NCBI RefSeq assembly: GCF_013149805.1
Contig: NZ_JABEZT010000003.1
Location: 496,001-560,000 of the forward strand
Direction of reading: 5' to 3'
Source of the DNA: Isoptericola chiayiensis
GTDB lineage: Bacteria > Actinomycetota > Actinomycetes > Actinomycetales > Cellulomonadaceae
Length of the DNA: 64,000 bases
Below the pieces are notes generated by a model. The model worked only from the letters and a program-made list of their open reading frames with translations, searched no databases and was not told the DNA's origin. The position numbers and the translations under genes are program-made. Below, piece by piece: positions 43,527-53,191 of the stretch. Numbering within the stretch: position 1 is the first letter of the stretch; each line of letters opens with the position of its first letter.

Positions 43527-45272
43527 ATGTACGGACGGACGAGGCGCCAGCGCTGGCTCACCGCCACCGCACTCGCCGCGAGCGTGACCCTCCTCGCCGC
43601 CGCCTGCGGCGGCGGGGCGGACGACCCGGAGACCACCGACACCAGCGAGTCGCAGTCGACCGAGGGCGGCGAGGGCGTCGCCACCGACCGCGAGCTCGTG
43701 ATCTGGGCCGGTTCCCAGACCCCCATCACGGCGAACTTCAACCCCTACGCCGTGGGCGTGCTCCACCTGGCCAACGGCGGCATCTACGAGACGCTGTTCG
43801 CCTACAACAAGGCCGCCGACACCGAGCCGATCTCGATGCTCGGCACCGGGTTCGAGTGGAACGAGGACGGCACAGAGCTGACCGTCACGATCCGCGAGGG
43901 CGTGACCTGGAACGACGGCGAGCCGTTCACCACCGACGACGTCGTGTACTCGTTCACCAACGACGCCGCGCAGCCCGCCTACCTCGCCGGCGCCGAGGCC
44001 GTCGACGACACGACCGTGGTGCTGTCCTTCGACACCCCGCAGTACACCAACGAGTTCGCGCTGCTCGGCTCCACCTACATGGTTCCCGAGCACGTCTTCA
44101 GCGCGAACGAGGACGCCGAGGACGCCGAGGCCGAGCTCACCGGCATCGTGGCCTGGCCCAACGCGGAGGCCCCGGTCGGGACCGGCCCGTACCTGGTGGA
44201 CTCCACCTCCGACGCCGCCTACACGGCGGTCGCGAACCCGGAGTACTGGGGCGGCGAGCCGCAGGTCTCGAACCTGCGCTACATCGGCATCGACTCGAAC
44301 CAGTCCGCGGAGGACCTGCTGGCCACCGGCCAGATCGACTGGGCGACCATGTTCGTGCCCGAGCCCGACCGCCTGGTCGACGCCGGCCTCGGCTACCTCA
44401 ACACCCAGGTCGACCCGACGGTGCTGTACACCTGCGCCGACGCCGACATGGGCTGCTCCGGCGAGCAGACCGACGTCGCCGTGCGCCAGGCCCTGAGCGT
44501 GGCCATCGACCGCGGCGCCATCAACGAGAAGGCGTTCGTGGGCCTGGCCAAGGAGATCTCCCCGACGTTCGCCCTGCTCGGCCGTGACGACAAGTGGATC
44601 GCCGACGGCATGCCCGCCGCGATCGAGCAGTCCGCCGACGCCGCGCAGGCCGGCGAGATCCTCGAGGCCGCCGGCTACGAGAAGGACGCCGACGGGTTCT
44701 ACGGCAAGGACGGCGAGACCGTCGAGCTCACGCTGACCTCCGTGGACGGCTGGACCGACTACAACAACGCCGCCAAGCTGATCGAGGAGCAGGCCGCCGA
44801 GGCAGGCATCAAGGTCGTCGCCTCGACCGTCTCCTGGAACGAGTTCGCCGACTCCCGCACCTCCGGCGAGTTCGAGCTCATCATGGGCGGCGTCGTCGGC
44901 ACCTCCACCGCCGACCCGTACCAGATCTACCGCGACTGGTTCACCAGCGGGTACACCACCGAGGTGGGCACCCCGCTGGAGCCCGGGTTCTGGAACTTCT
45001 CCCGGTACTCGAACGAGGAGGTCGACGCCGCGGTGGCCGAGGCCTCCGCGACGAACGACGACGCGGTCAAGGCCGACGCCTACGCGACCGTCCAGGAGCA
45101 CATCGTCAACGACGTGCCGTACATCCCGCTCCTGGTCAACGCCTCGCAGACGTTCTACAACCAGAACGACTACACCGGCTGGCCCACGGAGGAGGACCTC
45201 TACCTCTTCCCGCCGGCCTGGCAGGGGCCGTCCTCCGGCGTGATCCTCGGCAACCTCGCCGGGACCGAGTGA
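43527..45272 (+). CDS. ABC importer solute-binding lipoprotein, family 5
   Basis: A 581-residue extracellular binding protein anchored by lipid at Cys27 (lipobox LLAAAC), followed by an acidic Thr/Ser linker. The SBP_bac_5 body shows YETLFAYNKAADTEPISML, TVTIREGVTWNDGEPFTTDD, GTGPYLVDSTSDAAYTAVAN and VRQALSVAIDRGAINEKAF. Family 5 proteins bind peptides, nickel or, in one branch, cello- and beta-gluco-oligosaccharides. The CebR-like operator upstream favours the last. RBS AAAGGAAGG precedes ATG. First gene of a five-gene importer operon; no glycosidase follows. Confidence 0.9.
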   Translation: MYGRTRRQRWLTATALAASVTLLAAACGGGADDPETTDTSESQSTEGGEGVATDRELVIWAGSQTPITANFNPYAVGVLHLANGGIYETLFAYNKAADTEPISMLGTGFEWNEDGTELTVTIREGVTWNDGEPFTTDDVVYSFTNDAAQPAYLAGAEAVDDTTVVLSFDTPQYTNEFALLGSTYMVPEHVFSANEDAEDAEAELTGIVAWPNAEAPVGTGPYLVDSTSDAAYTAVANPEYWGGEPQVSNLRYIGIDSNQSAEDLLATGQIDWATMFVPEPDRLVDAGLGYLNTQVDPTVLYTCADADMGCSGEQTDVAVRQALSVAIDRGAINEKAFVGLAKEISPTFALLGRDDKWIADGMPAAIEQSADAAQAGEILEAAGYEKDADGFYGKDGETVELTLTSVDGWTDYNNAAKLIEEQAAEAGIKVVASTVSWNEFADSRTSGEFELIMGGVVGTSTADPYQIYRDWFTSGYTTEVGTPLEPGFWNFSRYSNEEVDAAVAEASATNDDAVKADAYATVQEHIVNDVPYIPLLVNASQTFYNQNDYTGWPTEEDLYLFPPAWQGPSSGVILGNLAGTE

Positions 45273-45329
45273 TCGCCTGATGTCCCAGTCGAGGAGGAGC
45301 CGGACGCCGTTCACGAAGGGAGGGACGCC

Positions 45330-46322
45330 ATGAGGTTCTACGCCCGTCGCATCGGGTTCTACGCGCTGACGCTGTGGATCGCGGTCACGCTGAACTTCCT
45401 GCTCCCGCGCCTGCTGCCCGGAGACCCGTACACGATCCTGCTGGCCAAGCTCCAGCGGAACGGGGACGTGTCACCGGCCATCCAGAACACGCTCCGGCTC
45501 CTCCTCGGCGCCGACGAGGACACCGGCCTGTGGGAGCAGTACACGACCTATCTGGGCAACCTGCTCCGCGGTGACCTGGGGATCTCGGTGACGCAGTTCC
45601 CCACCCCCGTCACCGACCTGATCGGCGGGGCGCTGCCCTGGACCCTCGGCCTGGTCGGCACGGCCACCGTGCTGTCCTTCGTCCTCGGTGTCGGGCTCGG
45701 CGCCTGGGCCGGGTGGCGTCGCGGCACCTGGGTGGACTCGATCATCCCGTCCACCACGCTGCTGCAGTCGCTGCCCTACTTCTGGGTCGCGCTGCTGTTC
45801 ATCTTCGTCTTCAGCGTCACGCTGCAGTGGTTCCCCATCATCGGGGCGTACGACGTGTTCACGTTCGACGGCCCCGAGTGGAGCTGGGCGTTCGTCGGCT
45901 CCGTGCTCTACCACGCGTTCCTCCCGGCGCTGACGATCGTCATCTCGTCGGTCGGGGCCTGGCTGCTGGGGATGCGCAACATGATGGTCGCCACGCTCTC
46001 GGAGGACTACATCACCACCGCCGAGGCCAAGGGCCTGAGCCGGCGGCGCATCTTCAGCACCTACGCCGTGCGCAACGCCGCCATCCCGTCCGTGAACGGG
46101 TTCGGCATCGCGCTCGCCTTCGTCGTGGCCGGCTCCCTCGTCACCGAGCAGGTCTTCAGCTATCCCGGGCTGGGCAAGCTGATGATCGAGGCCGTCCGGA
46201 ACAACGACTACGCGCTCATGCAGGGCGTGTTCCTCATGATCACCCTGGCCGTGCTCGCCGCCCTGTTCATCATGGACCTGGTGCACGGCCTCATCGACCC
46301 GAGGGCCCGCCACAGTGACTGA
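45330..46322 (+). CDS. ABC importer permease (DppB/OppB type)
   Basis: A 330-residue inner-membrane subunit with about six helices. The start MRFYARRIGFYALTLWIAVT and LLPRLLPGDPYTILL is the usual DppB-type N-terminus; the EAA-like loop is DYITTAEAKGLSRRRIFSTY, which contacts the ATPase; and SLVTEQVFSYPGLGKLMIEA is the conserved C-terminal block. GGGAGGG lies before the ATG. It overlaps the next permease by 8 bases. Confidence 0.93.
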   Translation: MRFYARRIGFYALTLWIAVTLNFLLPRLLPGDPYTILLAKLQRNGDVSPAIQNTLRLLLGADEDTGLWEQYTTYLGNLLRGDLGISVTQFPTPVTDLIGGALPWTLGLVGTATVLSFVLGVGLGAWAGWRRGTWVDSIIPSTTLLQSLPYFWVALLFIFVFSVTLQWFPIIGAYDVFTFDGPEWSWAFVGSVLYHAFLPALTIVISSVGAWLLGMRNMMVATLSEDYITTAEAKGLSRRRIFSTYAVRNAAIPSVNGFGIALAFVVAGSLVTEQVFSYPGLGKLMIEAVRNNDYALMQGVFLMITLAVLAALFIMDLVHGLIDPRARHSD

Positions 46323-47355
46323 CACCCGCACCCGCACCGCGCCGTCGAGCGTGCCCCCGAGCGCGCCCCCGACCGCCCCGGCGACGACGTCGAAGCCGCC
46401 CCGTCGAGGCCTGCGCGGCCGCCTGGCCGGCCAGGGGAAGCTCGTCGTCGGCCTGGGGATCGTGATCGCCATCGTGCTGTTCGCGATCGTCGGCCCGTTC
46501 TTCACCCAGGACCCGCGCGACTCCGACAACGCGGCGATGCTGCCGCCGCAACCCGGGCACTGGCTCGGCACCACGAGCCTCGGCTACGACGTGCTGGCCC
46601 AGCTCGCCGAGGGCGCCCGTGGCTCGCTGATGGTCGGCGTCGTCGCCGGTCTGCTCGCGATCGTGCTCTCCCTGCTGTTCGGCGTGGTGGCGGGTTACAC
46701 CCGCGGGATCGCCGACGAGGGGCTCTCCCTCATCACCAACGTCATGCTGGTGATCCCCGGCCTCCCGCTGATGATCGTGGTCTCCAGCTACCTGGAGGTC
46801 CGCAGCCTGTTCGTCGTGGCGCTCATCCTGGGCGCCACCGCCTGGCCGGGGTCCGCCGTCATCCTGCGGCTCCAGGCCCGCTCGTTGCGCAAGCGCGACT
46901 ACGTGTCGGCCGCGAAGGTCTCGGGGGAGAGGACCCCGAGGATCCTCATGGTGGAGATCCTGCCGAACCTGCTGCCGATCCTGACCGCGCAGTTCCTCTT
47001 CGCGGTGATCCTCGCCATCCTCGGCGAGGCCGGCCTGTCCTACCTGGGGCTCGGCCCCAACGGCTCGATCACCTGGGGCACGATGCTCAACGAGGCGCAG
47101 GGCGGCGGCGCGCTGACCCGCGGCGCCTGGTGGTGGTTCATCCCGCCGGGCCTGATGATCGCGCTCCTGGGCTGCGCGCTGAGCCTGATCAACTTCTCCA
47201 TCGACGAGGTCATCGACCCCAAGCTCCGTTCGGCCCCGGCCGCCGCGAAGAGCGTGCGCAAGGCGCGCAGGGCGGGCCTGGACGTGACGGTGCACGACGA
47301 CGGCGCCCCGGTCCGCAGCGGGACCGACGCCCAGAAGGAGGCGGTGCGGCGATGA
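46315..47355 (+). CDS. ABC importer permease (DppC/OppC type)
   Basis: A 346-residue partner permease. After a ~35-residue Pro/Thr-rich N-terminal tail come TM helix 1 (LVVGLGIVIAIVLFAIVGPF), HWLGTTSLGYDVLAQLAEGA (the DppC periplasmic signature), and the ATPase-contact loop DYVSAAKVSGERTPRILMVE. The C-terminal ~45 residues (AAAKSVRKARRAGLDVTVHD) are cytosolic. It overlaps the first permease by 8 bases and the ATPase gene by ATGA. Confidence 0.93.
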   Translation: MTDTRTRTAPSSVPPSAPPTAPATTSKPPRRGLRGRLAGQGKLVVGLGIVIAIVLFAIVGPFFTQDPRDSDNAAMLPPQPGHWLGTTSLGYDVLAQLAEGARGSLMVGVVAGLLAIVLSLLFGVVAGYTRGIADEGLSLITNVMLVIPGLPLMIVVSSYLEVRSLFVVALILGATAWPGSAVILRLQARSLRKRDYVSAAKVSGERTPRILMVEILPNLLPILTAQFLFAVILAILGEAGLSYLGLGPNGSITWGTMLNEAQGGGALTRGAWWWFIPPGLMIALLGCALSLINFSIDEVIDPKLRSAPAAAKSVRKARRAGLDVTVHDDGAPVRSGTDAQKEAVRR

Positions 47356-48251
47356 CCGCGACGACGACGGCCGGGCCGCTGAGCTCGGCGGCGCACGCCG
47401 AGCACGTGGCCCGGCTGACCCCGGTGCTCACGGCGCACGACGTCTCGATCGAGTACGAGGTGGACCCGCCCGTGCGCGCCGTGCAGGGCGTCTCGCTGAC
47501 GCTGCACCGCGGCGAGATCCTGGGGCTGGCGGGCGAGTCCGGCTGCGGCAAGTCCACGCTCGCGTACGGCCTGAACCGGCTGCTCAAGGATCCCGCGGTC
47601 CTGCGCTCGGGGGAGGTGACGTTCCACGACGCCGACGGCACGGACACCGACGTCGTCGCGCTGGACGGTGACGCGCTGCGGGCCTTCCGCTGGGACAAGG
47701 TGTCCATGGTCTTCCAGGGCGCCATGAACTCGCTGAACCCGGTGCTCAGCGTGCGCGCCCAGCTCGAGGACGTGCTCACCACGCACCGGCCGGGCCTGTC
47801 GAGGACCGAGCGCGGGGAGCGCTGCGCCGAGCTGCTCGAGATGGTGGGCGTCGACCCGGTGCGGCTGGACTCGTTCGCCCACGAGCTCTCCGGAGGCATG
47901 CGTCAGCGCGTCATGATCGCGATGGCGATGGCGCTCGAGCCGCAGGTCATGATCATGGACGAGCCGACCACCGCGCTCGACGTCGTGGTCCAGCGCGACA
48001 TCCTGCGCGAGATCATGCGGCTGCGCGAACGTTTCGACTTCGCGGTCGTGTTCATCACCCACGACCTGCCGCTGCTGCTCGAGATCGCCGACCGCATCGC
48101 CGTGATGCGCGCCGGGGAGATCGTCGAGCTCGACACCGCCGAGCAGCTCTACGCGGCGGCGCAGCACGAGTACACGCAGACGCTGCTGTCCTCGTTCCCC
48201 AGCCTGCTGGGCGACTTCTCCTACGACGACGGCGAGGGGGCCGGACGATGA
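47352..48251 (+). CDS. ABC importer ATPase (DppD/OppD type)
   Basis: A 299-residue ATP-binding subunit. Walker A is GLAGESGCGKSTLAYGL, the signature HELSGGMRQRVMIAMAM, Walker B VMIMDEPTTALD, and the switch His in VVFITHDLPLL. The C-terminal Oligo_HPY Fe-S-like tail is short and lacks the usual cysteines. ATG overlaps the permease stop, and the 3' end overlaps the second ATPase gene by ATGA (48248-48251). Confidence 0.93.
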   Translation: MTATTTAGPLSSAAHAEHVARLTPVLTAHDVSIEYEVDPPVRAVQGVSLTLHRGEILGLAGESGCGKSTLAYGLNRLLKDPAVLRSGEVTFHDADGTDTDVVALDGDALRAFRWDKVSMVFQGAMNSLNPVLSVRAQLEDVLTTHRPGLSRTERGERCAELLEMVGVDPVRLDSFAHELSGGMRQRVMIAMAMALEPQVMIMDEPTTALDVVVQRDILREIMRLRERFDFAVVFITHDLPLLLEIADRIAVMRAGEIVELDTAEQLYAAAQHEYTQTLLSSFPSLLGDFSYDDGEGAGR

Positions 48252-49075
48252 GCACGCTCGAGGTGCGGAACCTGGTCAAGGAGTTCAAGGTCCGGGACGG
48301 GCTGCGGCGCAGCACGCTGCGGGCGGTGAACGACGTGTCCTTCACGCTGTCGGCGGGACGCACGGTCGCCGTGGTGGGGGAGTCGGGCTCCGGCAAGTCC
48401 ACGGTCGCCCGCATGATCGCCCAGCTCGAGACCCCGACGTCGGGCGAGATCCTGCTGGACGACGCGGCGATCGGGCGCCGCGGCCGCGCGCTGGCCGACT
48501 ACCGCCACCAGGTGCAGATGGTCTTCCAGGACCCGTTCGCGTCCCTCAACCCGTACCACTCGGTGGAGCACCACCTGGCCCGTCCGCTGAAGCTGCACGG
48601 GGTCGCGCGGGGCAAGGACGTGCTCCCGGCGGTGTACGGGCTGCTCGAACGGGTCAACCTCACCCCGGCGCCGGTGTTCGCCGAGAAGCGGCCGCACGAG
48701 ATGTCCGGCGGGCAGCGGCAGCGCATCGCGATCGCCCGCGCGCTCGCGCCGGGCGCCCGGTTCCTCGTCGCGGACGAACCGGTCTCGATGCTCGACGTCT
48801 CGATCCGGCTCGGGGTGCTGAACCTGCTCGCCCGGCTGCAGCGCGAGGAGAACCTCGGGGTCCTCTACATCACGCACGACCTCGCCACCGCCCGGCACTT
48901 CAGCGACGAGATCGTCGTGATGTACCGCGGGGACGTCGTCGAGCAGGGGCCGAGCGACGAGGTGATCCTGGACCCGCAGCACGACTACACCAAGACGCTG
49001 CTCGCCGCGGCCCCGGAGCCGTCGCGGCACGGCCGGCTGCGCGACGAGGTGCGGGCCGAGCTCGCCGCCGGCTGA
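48248..49075 (+). CDS. ABC importer ATPase (DppF/OppF type)
   Basis: A 275-residue second ATPase of the heterodimer. Walker A AVVGESGSGKSTVARMI, Q-loop MVFQDPFASLNPYHSV, signature HEMSGGQRQRIAIARAL, Walker B FLVADEPVSMLD and switch YITHDLATARHF are intact. Both ATPases keep full catalytic motifs, so neither half is degenerate. Last gene of the importer operon. Confidence 0.93.
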   Translation: MSTLEVRNLVKEFKVRDGLRRSTLRAVNDVSFTLSAGRTVAVVGESGSGKSTVARMIAQLETPTSGEILLDDAAIGRRGRALADYRHQVQMVFQDPFASLNPYHSVEHHLARPLKLHGVARGKDVLPAVYGLLERVNLTPAPVFAEKRPHEMSGGQRQRIAIARALAPGARFLVADEPVSMLDVSIRLGVLNLLARLQREENLGVLYITHDLATARHFSDEIVVMYRGDVVEQGPSDEVILDPQHDYTKTLLAAAPEPSRHGRLRDEVRAELAAG

Positions 49076-49127
49076 CACGACTCCCGGGTCGGTCCGTCCG
49101 GCGGCAGCCGCGACCTAGGGTGGGCTC

Positions 49128-49502
49128 ATGCCTGCACGACGACGGACCGATCCGCTGGCCGGGCGCGCCGCCGTGGCCGCCTGGCTGGCCGGGGAGGCCG
49201 ACCGCCGCACGGTGACGACGGCCGTGCGGTTCACTCTGGAGGAGCTCGCGGCGGTCGCTCCCGGCAACGCGGTCGAGGTGCGCGTGCCGCCGGCCGGCGC
49301 CGTCCAGGCCGTCGAGGGGCCGCGGCACACCCGCGGGACGCCGCCGAACGTGGTCGAGACGGACGTCGAGACGTGGCTCGGCCTCGCGACCGGGCGGCTG
49401 ACCTGGTCCGACGCCGTGGCGGCGGGAAGGGTGCACGCCTCGGGCGAGCGCGCCGACCTGTCCGGCCCGCTGCCCCTGCAGGCGGCTCGCGTCCGGCGCT
49501 GA
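49128..49502 (+). CDS. Sterol-carrier-like (SCP-type) small protein
   Basis: A 124-residue protein matching the actinobacterial 'sterol carrier family' group found next to purF and pur[61 protein letters not shown] and [20 protein letters not shown]. The last two blocks are the SCP-2-like lipid pocket strands. Function is unknown. In Streptomyces the order is SCP-like, purF, purM, DUF3073; here three extra genes sit between this one and purF. TAGGGT (49116-49121) lies six bases before the ATG; leaderless pattern. Confidence 0.78.
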   Translation: MPARRRTDPLAGRAAVAAWLAGEADRRTVTTAVRFTLEELAAVAPGNAVEVRVPPAGAVQAVEGPRHTRGTPPNVVETDVETWLGLATGRLTWSDAVAAGRVHASGERADLSGPLPLQAARVRR

Positions 49503-49579
49503 CCCGCCCGGCGTCGCCGCGCCGGTCCCGGATCCCGGGACGGCATGCACGGGCAACGTTTTTCACCCACCATGGAGCG

Positions 49580-49753
49580 ATGCTGTGGGTCGGGGGGTCT
49601 CTGGTCGTCGTGGGTGTCGCGCTCGCGGGCCGCACCATGTGGGTGTCGCGGTCGCGCCGGACCACGGGCGCGCACGGTCTGATGCTGGCGCTCGGTGTCT
49701 CGGCGGCGTGCTGGGGGCTGCTGCTGCTCGGCGTCTCGGCGCTGCTGGACTGA
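49580..49753 (+). CDS. Small hypothetical membrane protein
   Basis: A 57-residue protein with two hydrophobic helices (VGGSLVVVGVALAGRTMWV; LMLALGVSAACWGLLLLGVS) separated by a basic turn SRSRRTTGAH. I do not recognise it. GGAG lies only two bases before the ATG, so the start is not secure; the frame is open upstream. Confidence 0.5.
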   Translation: MLWVGGSLVVVGVALAGRTMWVSRSRRTTGAHGLMLALGVSAACWGLLLLGVSALLD

Positions 49754-49851
49754 GGTCCGACGGCGGCCCGCTCGACCTGCGCGGCGCCCCGGTCCCCGCT
49801 AGCGTCGCGGTCACCGGCCGTCTGCCGTCGGAAGCACGCTCGTGACCTGCG

Positions 49852-49873
49852 GTTCAACCAGGGTTCACGCCGT
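49852..49873 (+). promoter_or_regulatory. PHO-box-like direct repeat
   Basis: GTTCAACCAGG (49852-49862) and GTTCACGCCGT (49863-49873) are adjacent 11-bp direct repeats matching the streptomycete PhoP box unit, which starts GTTCA. A TAGGCC hexamer follows at 49884-49889, ten bases on, so a bound PhoP would contact polymerase at the -35. The same stretch also contains the inverted pair AACCAG/CTGGTT (49856-49880). Confidence 0.6.
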
Positions 49874-49920
49874 GCTGGTTGGCTAGGCCCACCTGCCGTC
49901 CCTGCTCGAGGAGGACCAGC

Positions 49921-52773
49921 GTGACCCGCACCGTACCCCTGTCGCGCCGCCGTCGGACCCTGTCCGCCGCGGTGGCCGCGACGCTCACCGTCCCGGCCGC
50001 CGTCGCCGCCCTGCCGGCCGCCGCCGTGCCGTCGGTGGACGCCCCTGTCGTCATCGACGAGGTCTACGGAGGTGGCGGCAACAACGGCGGCACCTACGAC
50101 CGCGACTTCGTCGAGCTCCACAACCCGGGTGACGAACCCGTGTCCCTCGACGGCTGGTCCGTCCAGTACGGGTCCGCCGGCGGGACCACCTGGTCCTCCC
50201 AGACCGACCTCAGCGGCCAGATCCCGGCCGGCGGGTCGTTCCTCGTGGCCCAGGCGCCGGGCAGCGACGACTCGCAGCCCGACCTGCCGACGCCGGACGT
50301 GGACGGCGGCATCTTCATGTCCGGCTCGGGCGCCGAGGTCGCGCTCGTGTCCTCCACGGACCGGCTCGACTGCACCGGCACCGCGTGCGCCGACGTCGAC
50401 GACCTCGTCGACCTGGTGGGCTGGGGCTCGGCCAACACCTTCCTGGGCTCCGGCCCGGCGCCGGCCACGACGAACCCGGTCTCCGTGGCCCGCGTGGACC
50501 ACGCCCACACGCTCGACAACGCGGCCGACTTCGTCACCGGTCCGCCGACGCCGCAGAACAGCGGCAGCGCCCCGACCCCGACCCCGACCCCGACGGTGAG
50601 CCCGTCGCCGGAACCCACCCCGGAGCCCACCGACGAGCCCGCGCTCGTGACGATCGCCGAGATCCAGGGCACGGGGGACTCCTCGCCGCTGGCCGGGCAG
50701 GACGTCACCATCCGTGGCGTCGTCACCGCGGCCTGGCCGACCGGCGGGTTCGACGGGTTCACGATCCAGACGCCCGGCACCGGCGGCGACCCCGCCGACG
50801 ACGCGACCCCGGGCGCCTCGGACGCCGTCTTCGTCTACTCGCGCGCGGGCGCCCAGGACGTGCAGGTCGGCGACCACGTCGAGGTCACCGGCGAGGCCGG
50901 CGACTACTACGACCTGACGCAGGTCTCCGCAGACTCGTGGACGGTGCTGGACGAGCCGGCGGCGGCCGTGAAGCCGACCGTGACGGGCTGGCCGGCCACG
51001 CAGGACGAGCGCGAGGCGCTGGAGAACATGCTGCTGGCCCCGGCCGGCGAGTTCACCGTGACCGACAACTATTCGACCAACTACTACGGCACCGTCGGGC
51101 TCGCGGCCGGCGACAGCCCCTTGGTGCAGCCGACGACGGCGGGCCGTCCCGGGTCCGAGGAGGCCGCCGCGCAGGAGGCCGAGAACGCCGCCCTCGCCGT
51201 GCAGCTCGACGACGGCTCCTCGTGGAACTACTCCAGCGCCTCCCGCGCCGCCACCCCGCTGCCCTGGCTGAACGGCACCGACCCCGTCCGGGTCGGGGCC
51301 TCGGTCACGTTCACCGGTCCGGTGGTGCTCGACTACCGGTACAGCGCCTGGTCGTTCCAGCCGCAGACCCAGCTCACCGGCGAGAACGCGGACGCAGTGC
51401 AGCCCGCCACGTTCGAGGACACCCGCACCGCCGCGCCCGAGGACGTCGGCGGGGACCTGCAGGTGGCCACGTTCAACGTGCTCAACTACTTCACCACCAC
51501 CGGCGACCAGCTCGACGGGTGCCAGTACTACACCGACCGCGACGGGAACCCGATCAGCGTGCGCACCGGCTGCCTCGCCCGGGGTGCCGCCGACGCCGAG
51601 AACCTGGAGCGGCAGGAGACCAAGATCGTCGCGGCGATCGGCGACCTCGACGCCGACGTGGTCGCCCTCGAGGAGATCGAGCAGTCCGCCGCGTTCGGCA
51701 AGGACCGCGACCAGGCCCTGTCCGACCTCGTCGACGCGCTCAACGCCGCGCAGGGAGCCGGGACCTGGGCGTACGTGCCCTCCCCGGACGGGGTGCCCGC
51801 CGACGAGGACGTCATCCGCAACGCGTTCGTGTACCGGGTCGCCGACGCCGAGCCGGTCGGTGCGTCGCAGATCCTGCTGGGCTCCGAGGCCTTCGGGAAC
51901 GCGCGCGAGCCGCTCGCCCAGGTGTTCCAGCCGGCCGGAGGGGCCACCGGCGACCCGGCCGACGACGTCGTGGTGATCACCAACCACTTCAAGTCCAAGG
52001 GCTCCGCCGGGCCGTGGCCGGGCGACGAGGACGCCGGCGACGGGCAGGGGAGCTCCAACGAGTCGCGGGTGCGCCAGGCCACCGCGCTGGTCGAGTTCGC
52101 CGACCAGGTCGCGGCCGACGCCGGGACCGACCGGGTGCTGCTCGTGGGCGACTTCAACGCCTACGAGCAGGAGGACCCGATCGTCGTCCTCACCGACGCC
52201 GGGTACACCGACCTCGGGCCGACCGTGGGCGAGTACACCTACAGCTACGGCGGGCAGGTCGGCTCCCTGGACCACGTGCTGGCCTCCGCGGGCGCCCTGG
52301 AGGACGTCACCGGCGTCGACATCTGGAACATCAACGCCTACGAGCCGGTCGCGAACGAGTACAGCCGGTACAACTACAACGCGACCATCCTCTACGACGA
52401 GTCGCCGTACCGGTCCTCGGACCACGACCCGATCCTGGTCGGGCTGGCGCTCGCTGACGACGGTCCGGCGCTGCCCGCCTGGGACGCCGGCACCGTGTAC
52501 ACGGCCGGGGACCGGGTCGAGCACGACGGCGCGGTCTTCGAGGCGCAGTGGTGGACCCGTGGCCAGGTCCCCGGGGCGAGCCCGTGGGGCGCGTGGGCCG
52601 AGGTCGGCGCCGCGGTGACCACCCCGGCGGGCACGGCGCCCGCGTGGACGCCGTCGGGGATCTACACCGGCGGCGAGACCGTCGCGCACGACGGCGAGCT
52701 CTGGCGGGCCCGGTGGTGGACCCGCAACCAGGAGCCCGGTGACCCGTACGGGCCGTGGGAGCAGACCTCCTGA
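49921..52773 (+). CDS. Secreted ExeM/NucH-like nuclease with lamin-tail and two carbohydrate-binding-like modules
   Basis: A 950-residue secreted enzyme. Signal peptide residues 1-35 (RRRRTLSAAVAATLTVPAAV); lamin-tail domain about 40-185 (VIDEVYGGGGNNGGTYDRDF, FVELHNPGDEPVSLDGW); a Pro/Thr linker about 205-225; a YhcR/OB domain about 230-430; and an endonuclease/exonuclease/phosphatase domain about 465-830 with ATFNVLNYF, VALEEIEQS, DVVVITNHFKSKG, LLVGDFNAYE and SSDHDPILVGL. Two C-terminal ChiC-type modules (AWDAGTVYTAGDRVEHDG and AWTPSGIYTGGETVAHDG with conserved Trp) may bind polysaccharide. GTG at 49921 follows GAGGAGG. A PHO-box-like site upstream suggests a phosphate-scavenging extracellular nuclease. 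Confidence 0.88.
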   Translation: MTRTVPLSRRRRTLSAAVAATLTVPAAVAALPAAAVPSVDAPVVIDEVYGGGGNNGGTYDRDFVELHNPGDEPVSLDGWSVQYGSAGGTTWSSQTDLSGQIPAGGSFLVAQAPGSDDSQPDLPTPDVDGGIFMSGSGAEVALVSSTDRLDCTGTACADVDDLVDLVGWGSANTFLGSGPAPATTNPVSVARVDHAHTLDNAADFVTGPPTPQNSGSAPTPTPTPTVSPSPEPTPEPTDEPALVTIAEIQGTGDSSPLAGQDVTIRGVVTAAWPTGGFDGFTIQTPGTGGDPADDATPGASDAVFVYSRAGAQDVQVGDHVEVTGEAGDYYDLTQVSADSWTVLDEPAAAVKPTVTGWPATQDEREALENMLLAPAGEFTVTDNYSTNYYGTVGLAAGDSPLVQPTTAGRPGSEEAAAQEAENAALAVQLDDGSSWNYSSASRAATPLPWLNGTDPVRVGASVTFTGPVVLDYRYSAWSFQPQTQLTGENADAVQPATFEDTRTAAPEDVGGDLQVATFNVLNYFTTTGDQLDGCQYYTDRDGNPISVRTGCLARGAADAENLERQETKIVAAIGDLDADVVALEEIEQSAAFGKDRDQALSDLVDALNAAQGAGTWAYVPSPDGVPADEDVIRNAFVYRVADAEPVGASQILLGSEAFGNAREPLAQVFQPAGGATGDPADDVVVITNHFKSKGSAGPWPGDEDAGDGQGSSNESRVRQATALVEFADQVAADAGTDRVLLVGDFNAYEQEDPIVVLTDAGYTDLGPTVGEYTYSYGGQVGSLDHVLASAGALEDVTGVDIWNINAYEPVANEYSRYNYNATILYDESPYRSSDHDPILVGLALADDGPALPAWDAGTVYTAGDRVEHDGAVFEAQWWTRGQVPGASPWGAWAEVGAAVTTPAGTAPAWTPSGIYTGGETVAHDGELWRARWWTRNQEPGDPYGPWEQTS

Positions 52774-52819
52774 CCTCGCCGGAGGCAGGACGTCCGGCGG
52801 GGCGCGTTAGGCTCGACAG

Positions 52820-53191
52820 GTGAGCAGCACCGACCCCGAGCGCCCCGCCGAGACGCCCGACGGGCCCGACCCTGCACCCGCGGGGGACGCACCCGTCGGG
52901 GAGCAGCCCGGGGAGCCCGACGAGCACCTGCTCGTCGACCCCGCCCGGGTACGCCGCGCGCCCCGGCTGCGGGCGTTCTTCACCGTCGGTGCCGTGGTCG
53001 GCGTCGTCGTCGGCGTCGCCCTGGGCGTGTGGCTCAACGCGATCGCCGTCGCCGAGGACATCCCGATGCTCAAGCCGGGCGTGTTCGTCTCCGTCGTCGT
53101 CCTCGGCGTCACCACGTTCTTCGTGCTGCTGGCCGGGGCGATCGCCGTCTGGGCCGACCGGCGCAGCGTGCGGGCGATGCAGCGGCGCTGA
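52820..53191 (+). CDS. Hypothetical two-helix membrane protein
   Basis: A 123-residue protein with a ~50-residue acidic, Pro-rich cytosolic tail and two membrane helices (FFTVGAVVGVVVGVALGVWL; VFVSVVVLGVTTFFVLLAGA). Related two-helix proteins precede purF in many actinobacteria, but no function is known to me. TAGGCT (52808-52813) is six bases before GTG with no Shine-Dalgarno: leaderless pattern. Confidence 0.7.
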   Translation: MSSTDPERPAETPDGPDPAPAGDAPVGEQPGEPDEHLLVDPARVRRAPRLRAFFTVGAVVGVVVGVALGVWLNAIAVAEDIPMLKPGVFVSVVVLGVTTFFVLLAGAIAVWADRRSVRAMQRR

